In this document: positions 41,325 through 49,286 of the stretch, one piece after another | Layout: each line of letters starts with the position of its first letter | Numbering within the stretch: position 1 is the stretch's first letter | Origin: CAZCAC01 sp964496575 | Lineage (GTDB): Bacteria > Planctomycetota > UBA1135 > GCA-002686595 | Assembly: GCA_964496575.1 (NCBI GenBank) | Contig: CAZCAC010000040.1 | Location: 1 to 64,000, forward strand | Length of the DNA stretch: 64,000 nucleotides | Direction of reading: 5' to 3' | Program-made: the position numbers and the translations under genes | Notes under the pieces: generated by a model | Told to the model about the DNA's origin: nothing | What the model saw: only the letters and a program-made list of their open reading frames with translations | The model's database searches: none

Positions 41325-42899
41325 TCAGGGGACCCAGACGATCCGATAGCCGTTGGTGGTATTGAAGTCGTTGACGCCGAGGCCGCAGGGTGGAGCGTCG
41401 GCCGTGCGATACCACAGCTGGTAGTACTTCGTGTCACCCGCGGCAACGCCTCCTTTGGTTCCGATGGCGATGGTCGTCTCCGACGTGCCGGTGGCATCGG
41501 CGAAGCGGATCTGGAGGCGGACCAGGCCGTAGCCCGCGCAGCGCAACCCGTCCCCCCAGACCACTCCGGGTGAGAGATCCTCGTTCGCCTGGAAGTAGAG
41601 CCCGGCACTGTATTGCTCCGCGCGGGTCGTCTTCAGGACCAGGGTGTCATTGCCGATGCTGGCGTCGCCGGAGGCGGTGAGCTGGGCACCGGAAGAGAAC
41701 ACGCCGTTGTCACAGCCCGACCCCGGCACGCTCCCGTCGTTGTCGTTTCCGCAGGGGCAGGGCGTCCCGCTTCCCGGGTCGCCGAAGCAATAGCCCACGC
41801 CGGGGATCGAAGGCCAGGGCTCTCCGATCTTGAGGACGTTGTCGCTCCACATGCCGGTCACGAAGACGTCGTCCCCCGGTCCCACGGCGACGCCCCAGGC
41901 GTGGCTCAGCGGGTTTCCGGCCCCGTCGCCGCTGCTGTCGATGATTCTGCTGATCACACCCGTCGGTGTGATCTTGTAGGCATTGTGGCTCGTGAAGCCG
42001 GTCACGTAGACGTTGCCCAGCGAATCGACGCCGAGACACCGGGGTCGGCTCAGGCTCCCCCCAGCGCCGCCCGCGGTCCAATCGATGATCTGCTTGATCC
42101 TTCCGTCCGGAGTGATCTGAAAGACGTTGTGGGTGTCGTCGCACGAGACGTAGACGTTCTCGAGGGCGTCCACGGCGATCCGCAGCGGGTTGCCGAGGAA
42201 GTTGCCGGTTCCATCCCCGGTCGAGTCGATGATCTGGGTGATCTCTCCTCCGGGCGTGATCCGGAACACGTTCTCGCTCACGGCACCGACCACGTAGACG
42301 TTTCCCGAGTCCGCCACCGCGATGCCGCAGGCGCAATCGAGGTCGTGCCCCGCGCCGTCGCCGCTACTGTCGATGATCTCCTCGATCGTTCCCCCCGGCG
42401 TGATGCGGAACGCATTGTCGGAGCTCCACCCGCTCACGTAGACGTTCTCGGACGGGTCCACCGCGACCCCTTGCGGGTTGGCCAGGCCGTTTCCGGCGCC
42501 GTCGCCCTGGTAGCCGATGATCTCCGTGATGACGCCATCCGGTGTGACCCTGAGCGCGTTCGCCGAGCTCATCCCGACCACGTAGACGTTCCCGGAATCG
42601 TGGACGGCGATGTCGTACGGGTCCTGGAGGTAGCTTCCGGAACTGCCCGCGCCGAAGTCGACGATCTCGGTGATCACTCCTCCTCCGGTGACCTTGAAGG
42701 CGTTGTTGCTCGCGTAGCCGACCACGTAAAGGGTTCCGTACTGGTCCACGCAGCAACCCATGGGCTCCTCCAGCGAGTTTCCGAGACCATCCCCGGTGGC
42801 GTCGAGGATCTGTGTGATCGTCTGCGCGGGCGCCGGCGAGGCGATGGCCAGGCACACGGCGATGAGCAAGGAGGAGCCGGTGAACACGAGGCGACTCAT
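41325..42899 (-). CDS. Secreted seven-bladed NHL-type propeller with module A
   Basis: 524 residues with a signal peptide (VFTGSSLLIAVCLAIASPAPA). Seven repeats of about 48 residues follow, each with the plan I-T-x-I-I-D-S-x-GDGAGN-x-L-x-x-P-x-G-V-A-V-D-x-x-x-NVYV-x-G-x-x-S-x-NAF-x-ITP-x-G. They would close one NHL/YVTN-like propeller. From 41792 comes module A (CFGDPGSGTPCPC, GSGCDNGVFSSGAQLT, GLYFQANEDLSPG, GDGLRCAGYG, YYQLWYRT, NTTNGYRIVWVP). One Cys of the usual YQCWYR is Leu here. Transcribed away from the esterase gene; probably extracellular binding. Confidence 0.87.
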   Translation of the reverse strand: MSRLVFTGSSLLIAVCLAIASPAPAQTITQILDATGDGLGNSLEEPMGCCVDQYGTLYVVGYASNNAFKVTGGGVITEIVDFGAGSSGSYLQDPYDIAVHDSGNVYVVGMSSANALRVTPDGVITEIIGYQGDGAGNGLANPQGVAVDPSENVYVSGWSSDNAFRITPGGTIEEIIDSSGDGAGHDLDCACGIAVADSGNVYVVGAVSENVFRITPGGEITQIIDSTGDGTGNFLGNPLRIAVDALENVYVSCDDTHNVFQITPDGRIKQIIDWTAGGAGGSLSRPRCLGVDSLGNVYVTGFTSHNAYKITPTGVISRIIDSSGDGAGNPLSHAWGVAVGPGDDVFVTGMWSDNVLKIGEPWPSIPGVGYCFGDPGSGTPCPCGNDNDGSVPGSGCDNGVFSSGAQLTASGDASIGNDTLVLKTTRAEQYSAGLYFQANEDLSPGVVWGDGLRCAGYGLVRLQIRFADATGTSETTIAIGTKGGVAAGDTKYYQLWYRTADAPPCGLGVNDFNTTNGYRIVWVP

Positions 42900-43036
42900 T
42901 GGAAGACCCTGTTCGGGAGATGGGCGGGCAGCATGTCGAGGCTACAGCGAGGATGCCGAGCCCGGGGATTCCGACCCCGAAATCGTCGAAACCCGGACTG
43001 CGGGAGGCCCTCCGATGGGTCCCGCAAGCCAGGGGG

Positions 43037-44530
43037 TCAGGGCAGAGCCGCGCGGAAGGGCGCCGCCGGGAGGCCGGCGCCATTCACCAGGCTGCAGCTG
43101 GGGTAGGGAGACCAGGCGTAGCGCACCGCGACAGGCTCGCTCACCTCGACCGCCTCCACCACGAGGCTCTCGCCGACGATCTGCGCCCAGGCGGGGCGAA
43201 ACCGGCCGTCGGCACCGGCGATCTCCAGGGCGTGCCCCTCTCGCCCCTCCACCCAGGCGAGCCCCTTCGCGTGATCGAGCTCGATCACCAGGCGCGGACC
43301 GTCGGTCCGCAACCGCCGGAAGATCGGGCCCTTCGCCACGACGTCGCGACCGTACACCGAGCTCGAGGCTGCGAGGCAGAGCCGCTCACCGACCGGTCGC
43401 TTGTCGCGCGGGTGGACGTCGGTCGGGTGGCCAACGTCGATCGCGACGGCCATCGCGGTGTGGGGGATCTCGAGCCAGCCCGCTTGCACCTCGCGAAACT
43501 CGGGCCACGTCGGACGACCCATTCCCGGCAGCTGGACGAAGCAGACGGGGAGCGCTTCATCGTGCCACGCCTGGCGCCACGAGCGCACCAGCTCGCGGAA
43601 CAGCGAATCGGCGAGCGCGGGCAGATGCGCGTTGGATTCGCCCTGGTACCAGAGCACGCCTCGTACGGCGAAGGGGGCGAGGCTCTCGATGGCTGCCTCG
43701 AACAGGAACCCCGGCTCGAAGAAGTGGCGCGGCCGCGGCTCGGGACGGCCGGCGTCGACCCAGTCGCCCAGCTGGAACAGGGTGCGCTCGCGGATGAACG
43801 GATGAGAGAGCTCGCTGGCGAGGTAGTCCTTCGCCAGCGGCGCGAGCGCGGGATCGGAGCGCAGCACCTCCAGCGGGATCCACCCCTCGGTCGAGGAGCC
43901 GCCGACCGATACGTCGATCAGGCCGACGGGCACGTCGAGCTCGGCGGCGAGCTCGAGCCCGAAGAAGAACCCGACCGCCGAGAACGAGGCTGCCGACTCG
44001 GCATCGCACTCCTTCCAGCTGCCCGCGTAGTAGCTCGCGGGGTCGATCGCCACGTACTGCTCGGCGGTGAGCCGGCGCCGCTGTCCGCCGATCGTGCCGT
44101 TGCGATCGCAGAGCCGAAGCCTCGGGTCCGAGGCCGCCGCCTCCGCCCCGCCCGTTGCTCGCTCCAGCGGGAAGTCCATGTTCGACTGACCCGCGCAGAG
44201 CAAGACTTCGCCGACCAGAAGATCGTCGAGGGCGATCGACTTCGCGCCGGCCTTCACGCGCAACGTCCGGCCTTCGCTGGAAGCCGCGAGCGGTGAAAGC
44301 TCGAGCCGCCACTTGCCATCATCACCGCTTCGCGTCTTCGCTTTCTCGTCTGCGAAGGCCACGACCACCTCCATCCCTGGCGGGGCCTGCCCCCACACGG
44401 GGACTGCGCGATCGCGCTGCAAGACCATGTGGTCGGCGAAGACCCAGGGGAGCTGCAGTGTCGGCTCTTCCGGGGCCGACAGCCCGGCGAGAGCCGCGGC
44501 GACGACGAGGAGGGTGGCGCTGCCGATCAT
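43037..44530 (-). CDS. Sialate O-acetylesterase (SASA family)
   Basis: 497 residues with a short signal peptide. It hydrolyses O-acetyl groups from sialic acid so that sialidase and lyase can act. Motifs: FADHMVLQRDRAVPVWG (N-terminal Ig-like domain), LLCAGQSNMDFPL with nucleophile Ser116, VGLIDVSVGGSSTEGWIP, VLWYQGESNAHLP and the late His/Asp region DVHPRDKRPVGERL. All four SGNH blocks are intact. It follows the sialidase gene after 13 nt, so both are cotranscribed. Location is periplasmic or extracellular. Confidence 0.9.
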   Translation of the reverse strand: MIGSATLLVVAAALAGLSAPEEPTLQLPWVFADHMVLQRDRAVPVWGQAPPGMEVVVAFADEKAKTRSGDDGKWRLELSPLAASSEGRTLRVKAGAKSIALDDLLVGEVLLCAGQSNMDFPLERATGGAEAAASDPRLRLCDRNGTIGGQRRRLTAEQYVAIDPASYYAGSWKECDAESAASFSAVGFFFGLELAAELDVPVGLIDVSVGGSSTEGWIPLEVLRSDPALAPLAKDYLASELSHPFIRERTLFQLGDWVDAGRPEPRPRHFFEPGFLFEAAIESLAPFAVRGVLWYQGESNAHLPALADSLFRELVRSWRQAWHDEALPVCFVQLPGMGRPTWPEFREVQAGWLEIPHTAMAVAIDVGHPTDVHPRDKRPVGERLCLAASSSVYGRDVVAKGPIFRRLRTDGPRLVIELDHAKGLAWVEGREGHALEIAGADGRFRPAWAQIVGESLVVEAVEVSEPVAVRYAWSPYPSCSLVNGAGLPAAPFRAALP

Positions 44531-44543
44531 GGCGCTCCGGATC

Positions 44544-46748
44544 CTACGGGCAGAAGTCGATCTGCAGTGCGTCGGAGAAGTTGAAACCGGAAGGACCGCC
44601 GGCCGGGTCGCGGTACCAGAGCTGAAAGTTCCAGGTCGAGGCGGGTTCGATCACCCCGGCTCCGCTCCCACCGAGCGGCGGCGAGTCGAAGTCCAGTAGC
44701 AGGTGGAAGGTCCCGCTGGGATCGGACAGGATCGGCGGCAGGATGCGGAAGATCCCGCTGCCACCTCCGCCCACACAGCGCACGCCCTCTCCGAATGGCA
44801 CCGAGATTTGCGCCAAGCCGTAGTAGAAGAGCCCGAAGTGCCCCGCGGGCGCGCCGGTGGCGACCAGGCGCAGGTTACCCGCGGCGATACTCGGCAGGCC
44901 GGTGTACTCCATCAACGCACCGGGACCGGCCGAGTTGGGGCTGGTCGTGCAGTAGGTCGTCCCGCCCATCCCCGGGCAGTCGGTGCCGTCGGTCAACCAC
45001 TCGAGCGAGAAGCGCGCGAGGGTGATGTGCGCGTAACCGTCGCGCTCGAAGAAGCAGCCGATTCGATCCTGCGGCAGGACGGTGAGCACGCTGTAGGCGT
45101 ACGCCCCGTCGTAGAGGAGCTTCGACACCGGCCAGGTGACTCCCTCGTCGTAGCTCAGGTGCACGGTGCCGTCGACGCGCGAGGAGGTGGAGTGAGGCCC
45201 CGCGTACAGGATCCGGGACTGGTGATAGCCGTCGAGCGGATCGGTGTAGCGCAGGATGCTCGCCATCACCCGGGGCTCGATCAGCTGCAGCTCGTCCTGC
45301 AGCGGCGTCCAGGTCTCCCCACCGTCGAAGCTGTGGGCGATCTTGCGATGCGAGGTGCCCGCGTGGCTACGGGAGTTCAGGAGCAGCGAGCCGTCGATCA
45401 GCTCGACCATCTGGACCTCGTTGCCCATCCCCTGGGTCGAGCTGTCGTCGGCGACCTCGCCGTACACCCACGAGTCGCCGCCGTCGTCGCTGTAGACGGC
45501 GTACACCTTCCAGTCGCCCCACGGCCCCTGGTTGAAGGGCATGATCAGCCGTCCGGCGTGAGGGTCGCGCCGCTTTTGAATGCCCACGCCAGGACCGCCG
45601 GCGATGCTGGTGACGTAGGTCGGCCGCTTCACCTGCTGGGTGATCTCCAGCGGTGCCGACCAGCTGACCCCGTCGTCGTCGCTGTGCATGATGAAGCCGC
45701 GACAGATCTTGGGGTCGGTGTAGCCCGGCACGACGCACGACTCGTGGCAGCCGTACGGGTAGCGCTGGTACATCAAGAGGATCCGTCCGGCGTGCGGCCC
45801 TTCGCCCACCTGCAGGACCTGCGGGTTGTTGAGCGAGTTCAGTCCGTCGTCGTGCAGCACCTGCATCGGGCCCCAGGTCGTGCCGCCGTCGGTGCTGCGC
45901 CGCATCACGATGTCGTTCTGTGCGTGGTCGGAGTGGACGACGCGCCCCTCGCAGAAGGCCAGCACCGTGCCGGCCGAGGTGGTCACGATAGAGGGGATGC
46001 GATACGAGGCGTAGCCGTCGCCGCTGTGGAACACGTCGACGAAGTCGAGCGGCGCCGGCGGGCCGAGGGTGAACTCGACCGAGTGGAAGTTCGCGCCGCC
46101 GGTACCGCCGCTCGAGCCGGTTCCCCAGGACACGCCCCCGGAAGGCGCCCCGCCATTCGAGCCGCCGACTTGCATCGGACCGAGGAGCTGACCGTCGTAC
46201 AGGAAATCCGCGTCGACGCCGGGGCCCGCGGGGCGGCGAATGGTGAAGGTGTGGAACTCACCGTCCATCGCCCCGACACAGGTGTAGGAGATCCCCGAGA
46301 GCCACATGTTGGCGAGCACGTCGTTGCCCGACACCTCGAAGAAGGCGATGTAGCGCTCGTCGGAGCCGCCTTGCCCGGACGCGAACTCGAAGACGACGTC
46401 ATCGCCGTTCGAGTGGAGCATCCGCATCGTCGTCGAGTACTCCCACCCCTGCGAGGCGGCGGCCTGCAGCTCCTCCGGAGTGAAGAGCAGGCGATAGTCC
46501 GCCCGCGAGCCGCCGTCGGTGAACGAATCGTCCACCTGCCAGGCATTCAGCCCGGTGGCCCCGTCGGGCGACACGTCGGTCAGGACGGTGTTTCCCGCCC
46601 CGCCGTCGTTCAGCGTCCACCCCTGGGTGGTCGGGTCGGGCGCGGTGGCCGGGTTTCCCGCGAGGCCCGCGTCGTAGGAGGCCAGCTGCGCGTGCAACGG
46701 TGCGCCGAGGAACAGCAGCGAGGCGAGGATTCGGAGGTTCGTCTTCAT
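44544..46748 (-). CDS. Exo-alpha-sialidase with N-terminal carbohydrate-binding-type domain and module B
   Basis: 734 residues with a signal peptide. Residues about 22-240 form a LamG/concanavalin-like domain almost identical in layout to the whole N-terminal part of the neighbouring protein (46816-47988). Residues about 245-605 are a sialidase: SYRIPSIVTTSAGTVLAF gives the R-I-P motif and catalytic Arg, Asp boxes STDGGTTW, SDDDGVSW, SDDGGDSW and SFDGGETW follow, and later Arg/Tyr/Glu residues are present. It would release terminal sialic acid from host or algal glycans. The C-terminal 136 residues (from 44954) are module B (CTTSPNSAGPGA, FGLFYYG, PFGEGVRC, WNFQLWYRD, FNFSDALQIDFCP). Confidence 0.9.
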   Translation of the reverse strand: MKTNLRILASLLFLGAPLHAQLASYDAGLAGNPATAPDPTTQGWTLNDGGAGNTVLTDVSPDGATGLNAWQVDDSFTDGGSRADYRLLFTPEELQAAASQGWEYSTTMRMLHSNGDDVVFEFASGQGGSDERYIAFFEVSGNDVLANMWLSGISYTCVGAMDGEFHTFTIRRPAGPGVDADFLYDGQLLGPMQVGGSNGGAPSGGVSWGTGSSGGTGGANFHSVEFTLGPPAPLDFVDVFHSGDGYASYRIPSIVTTSAGTVLAFCEGRVVHSDHAQNDIVMRRSTDGGTTWGPMQVLHDDGLNSLNNPQVLQVGEGPHAGRILLMYQRYPYGCHESCVVPGYTDPKICRGFIMHSDDDGVSWSAPLEITQQVKRPTYVTSIAGGPGVGIQKRRDPHAGRLIMPFNQGPWGDWKVYAVYSDDGGDSWVYGEVADDSSTQGMGNEVQMVELIDGSLLLNSRSHAGTSHRKIAHSFDGGETWTPLQDELQLIEPRVMASILRYTDPLDGYHQSRILYAGPHSTSSRVDGTVHLSYDEGVTWPVSKLLYDGAYAYSVLTVLPQDRIGCFFERDGYAHITLARFSLEWLTDGTDCPGMGGTTYCTTSPNSAGPGALMEYTGLPSIAAGNLRLVATGAPAGHFGLFYYGLAQISVPFGEGVRCVGGGGSGIFRILPPILSDPSGTFHLLLDFDSPPLGGSGAGVIEPASTWNFQLWYRDPAGGPSGFNFSDALQIDFCP

Positions 46749-46757
46749 GGCGAGGGG

Positions 46758-46790
46758 GTGGCGCCCTCACCCCCGGGGTGAAGGCGCCAC
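46758..46790 (-). terminator. Strong intercistronic hairpin ahead of the sialidase gene
   Basis: A 16-bp stem (one C-A mismatch) of GTGGCGCC-x-TCACCCC with its complement, ending 10 bp before the sialidase ATG, with no T tract and no Shine-Dalgarno sequence at that ATG. It lies between two genes on the same strand. It may be an attenuator or partial terminator, or an RNA-processing or stability element setting the ratio of lectin-like protein to sialidase. Confidence 0.5.
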
Positions 46791-46815
46791 GGAGAGAGAC
46801 TGGGGAGATGAAGAA

Positions 46816-47988
46816 CTAGGGGAGCCAGGTGACTTCGAGGCCGTTCGAGGCGTTGAAGTCGTTGACGCCGAGCCCGCAGGGCGGGGCGATCGTGGTGCGA
46901 TACCAGCACTGGTAGCGCTTGGTATCACCGGCGAGGATGTTGCCCGCCCTGACCGAGATCGGAGTGGTCCAGCCAGAGGTATCGGAGGACCCGGCACCGT
47001 CGGCGAAGCGCACGCCGAGGCGCTTCAGCTGTCCGCCCGCGCACTGGAGACCGTCACCCCAGATGAACCCGGGGGAGAGGTCGTTGTTGGCCTGGAAGTA
47101 GAGGCCCGAGTTGTTCGGCTCCAGGTGGATGGTGGTCAGCACGAACGTGTCCGCGCTGAGGCTGGCGTGCCCGGAGCCGGTGAGCTGGGCGCCGGAGAGG
47201 AAGGACCCGTTGTCGCAACCCGCGCCCGGCAGGCTCCCGTCGTTGTTGTTGCCGCAGGGGCACTGCGTGCCGCTGCCGTCGCCGAAGCAGTACCGGGTCC
47301 CGGAGTTGTTGGCCGTCTCGAAGCTGACGAAGTTGAAGTTCGCGCCGCCCGTGGCCGCGCTGGAGCCGGTGCCGAAGGAGACGCCGCCGGCCGGAGCGCC
47401 GGCCAGGTTGCCGCTGGCGGGCAGCGGGCCCATCAGCGTGCCGTCGTAGTAGAAGTCCGCATCGATGGCTCCGGCGGCGAGGACGTACTTGAAGCTGTGG
47501 TAGTTGCCGTCCATGGCGTTCGTGCAGACGTACGTCGTGCCGCCCGACAGCCAGAGATCCGCGATCACGTCGTTCCCCGAGATGGTGTAGAAGATCGAGT
47601 AGCGATCGGTGCCGTTGGCGTACTCGAAGAGCACGTCCCGGCCGGAGGCGTTGAGCATGCGCATGTGGACCTCGTACTCCCACCCCTGCGCCGCTGCGTC
47701 GGCGTTCTGCTGCGGGGTGAAGAGCATCTCGTAGTGGGCGCGCTCACCCAGCGAGGTGCCCTGATCGTCGACCTGCCAGGCGTTCAGTCCGGTGGTGCCG
47801 TCGGGAGAGACGTCGGTCAACGTGACCCCGGTCCCGGTCGGGTAGACGAGCGTCCACCCCACGGTCGCGGGGTCGGGGGCGACGGCGGGGTTGCCGGCGC
47901 TGCCCGCGTCGTACAGCGCGAGTTGCGTGCCCGCGAACGTCGGCGCCGCGAGGCAGAGCGCGGCAGCGAGAGTCAGTGTGTGCTTCAT
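46816..47988 (-). CDS. Secreted lectin-like protein with module A, paralogous to the sialidase N terminus
   Basis: 390 residues with a signal peptide (KHTLTLAAALCLAAPTFA). Residues 20-230 share their whole plan with the sialidase N-terminal domain: LALYDAGSAGNPAVAPDP, TDVSPDGTTGLNAWQVDD, GWEYEVHMRML, DLWLSGGTTYVC and GGVSFGTGSS. There is no catalytic domain. From 47292 comes module A (CFGDGSGTQCPC, GAGCDNGSFLSGAQLT, GLYFQANNDLSPG, RYQCWYRT, NASNGLEVTWLP). It is probably a glycan-binding partner of the sialidase and the first gene of the minus-strand sialic-acid operon. Divergent from the regulator gene, with 170 bp between start codons. Confidence 0.85.
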   Translation of the reverse strand: MKHTLTLAAALCLAAPTFAGTQLALYDAGSAGNPAVAPDPATVGWTLVYPTGTGVTLTDVSPDGTTGLNAWQVDDQGTSLGERAHYEMLFTPQQNADAAAQGWEYEVHMRMLNASGRDVLFEYANGTDRYSIFYTISGNDVIADLWLSGGTTYVCTNAMDGNYHSFKYVLAAGAIDADFYYDGTLMGPLPASGNLAGAPAGGVSFGTGSSAATGGANFNFVSFETANNSGTRYCFGDGSGTQCPCGNNNDGSLPGAGCDNGSFLSGAQLTGSGHASLSADTFVLTTIHLEPNNSGLYFQANNDLSPGFIWGDGLQCAGGQLKRLGVRFADGAGSSDTSGWTTPISVRAGNILAGDTKRYQCWYRTTIAPPCGLGVNDFNASNGLEVTWLP

Positions 47989-48067
47989 GATGAGCAGAGG
48001 TGCTTCTACTGAGGTGGGTCTCGAGTTTCGATGCCGGCGAGCGGTGGGGAGGAAGCTCGCCGCGGCC

Positions 48068-48122
48068 TGATAGATTATGATGAATTGTGACGATAATGGC
48101 GAAGAATTCTATACTATTGTAC
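48068..48122. promoter_or_regulatory. AT-rich divergent control region of the sialic-acid locus
   Basis: A strikingly AT-rich island in G+C-rich surroundings. On the plus strand TTGTGA (48085-48090), a 19-bp spacer and TATACT (48110-48115) form a promoter for the regulator operon, which places the start codon at 48159 rather than at the earlier GTG 48087 or ATG 48096. The partly palindromic ATTATGATGAAT / TGTGACGATAAT pair and the ATAGA / TCTAT pair are candidate operators for the regulator itself. The other side could serve the minus-strand lectin/sialidase operon. Confidence 0.5.
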
Positions 48123-48158
48123 TCCAGGCCCCGAAGCCTCTCCCAGGACCGATCCAGC

Positions 48159-49286
48159 ATGACCTCCGATCAGAGCGTCCGAGCCCCCGAGGAGGACCCC
48201 TCCGCCCCGCTGAGCCCTCTGGCCCAGCGTCTCGAGCAGGACATCCAGCGCCGCGGGCTGGCTCCCGGGGATTCCTACCTGACCGCCGCCGAGGCGGGGA
48301 AGCGCTTCGACGTCAGCCCCGCCACCGCCAACCGCGCGCTCCAGCTGCTGCAGAGGAAGGGACTGCTCGAGCGCCGCCCGCGCCGGGGCACGACGATCGC
48401 CCGCGACTATCGCCCCACGTCGGAGAGTGGAGCGCGCTGCCTGCTCGTCTTCCTCCCCGAGGGGCGGCGCGTGCAGCAGGCCTCGGTGGTCCAGGAACTG
48501 ACCGACGTCCTGCTCGATCGCTTCGAGTCGGCCACGATCCAGATCTGTCCGATCCCCGAGCACCAATCGGCGGCGGTGGTTCGCCAGACGATCCGAGCGG
48601 CCGGGCAGGGTTTCACCGTGCTCGGCGCGGTGGCGATCAGCTGTCCACCCGCCGCCTACCGGGCGATCGCCGACGCCGGTGTCCCGCTGACCGTCTTCGG
48701 CAACCTGCCGGCCGGTCAGGGCGACCTCGTCGCGGTCGGCGCTGACTACGCGGCTGCGGGAGAGTTGCTCGGGAATCACCTGATCGAGCGCGGGCACGAG
48801 ACCCTGGCGCTCTTGCAGGTGACCCATCTGCGCCCCGGGGACGATCAGTTCCTGAACGGCGTCGTGGAAGCGCTCTCGGCGAAGGGGCTTCCGCCCAACG
48901 CGCTGCGCGTGCTCTTCGTCGATCCCGACGCCCGGCAGATCGAGGCGCGGATCACCGAGCTCCTGGCCGAGGAGAACGCGCCGACCGGCTTCGTGCTGAA
49001 CGGCCTGGCGATCACCGAGCAGGTCGTCGACACCCTCCACCGGATGGGTGTCGATCGGGAAGGAGCGATCGAAGTGGTCTTCTACGATCACCGGCACCCG
49101 AAGCTGGAGGGGATTCCCCTGGTCCACGCCTGCTCGGCGATGGAGCGGCGGCGGATCGCCGAGATCGGCGTCGAGGCGCTCTGGAAGCAACACCGCGGCG
49201 AGTCCGTCGAAGGCGGCGAGCGCCGCTTGCCGGTCGTGCTGCGAGAGCCCCGCCAGCAACGACGAGACGAGGAGGACCGAGCTTGA
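48159..49286 (+). CDS. GntR-type DNA-binding domain fused to LacI-type sensor: sialic-acid regulator
   Basis: 375 residues from the ATG at 48159. Residues about 18-80 are a GntR winged helix (LTAAEAGKRFDVSPATANRA, LQRKGLLERRPRRGTTIA). Residues about 95-360 are a periplasmic-binding-protein-like sensor of the LacI type (GELLGNHLIERGHETLALLQ, TGFVLNGLAITEQVVD, EVVFYDHRHPKLEG). The layout is that of the GntR/LacI hybrids (AraR-like). By position, next to nanA and opposite the sialidase operon, it probably senses a sialic acid or a catabolic intermediate and controls both operons. The stop overlaps the nanA start by 4 nt. Confidence 0.87.
   Translation: MTSDQSVRAPEEDPSAPLSPLAQRLEQDIQRRGLAPGDSYLTAAEAGKRFDVSPATANRALQLLQRKGLLERRPRRGTTIARDYRPTSESGARCLLVFLPEGRRVQQASVVQELTDVLLDRFESATIQICPIPEHQSAAVVRQTIRAAGQGFTVLGAVAISCPPAAYRAIADAGVPLTVFGNLPAGQGDLVAVGADYAAAGELLGNHLIERGHETLALLQVTHLRPGDDQFLNGVVEALSAKGLPPNALRVLFVDPDARQIEARITELLAEENAPTGFVLNGLAITEQVVDTLHRMGVDREGAIEVVFYDHRHPKLEGIPLVHACSAMERRRIAEIGVEALWKQHRGESVEGGERRLPVVLREPRQQRRDEEDRA

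Noticed and set aside
41325..42899. Tandem repeats in the NHL-like gene as a possible CRISPR or satellite array
   Set aside because: The repeats are in frame, about 144 bp long, diverged at third positions and encode propeller blades.
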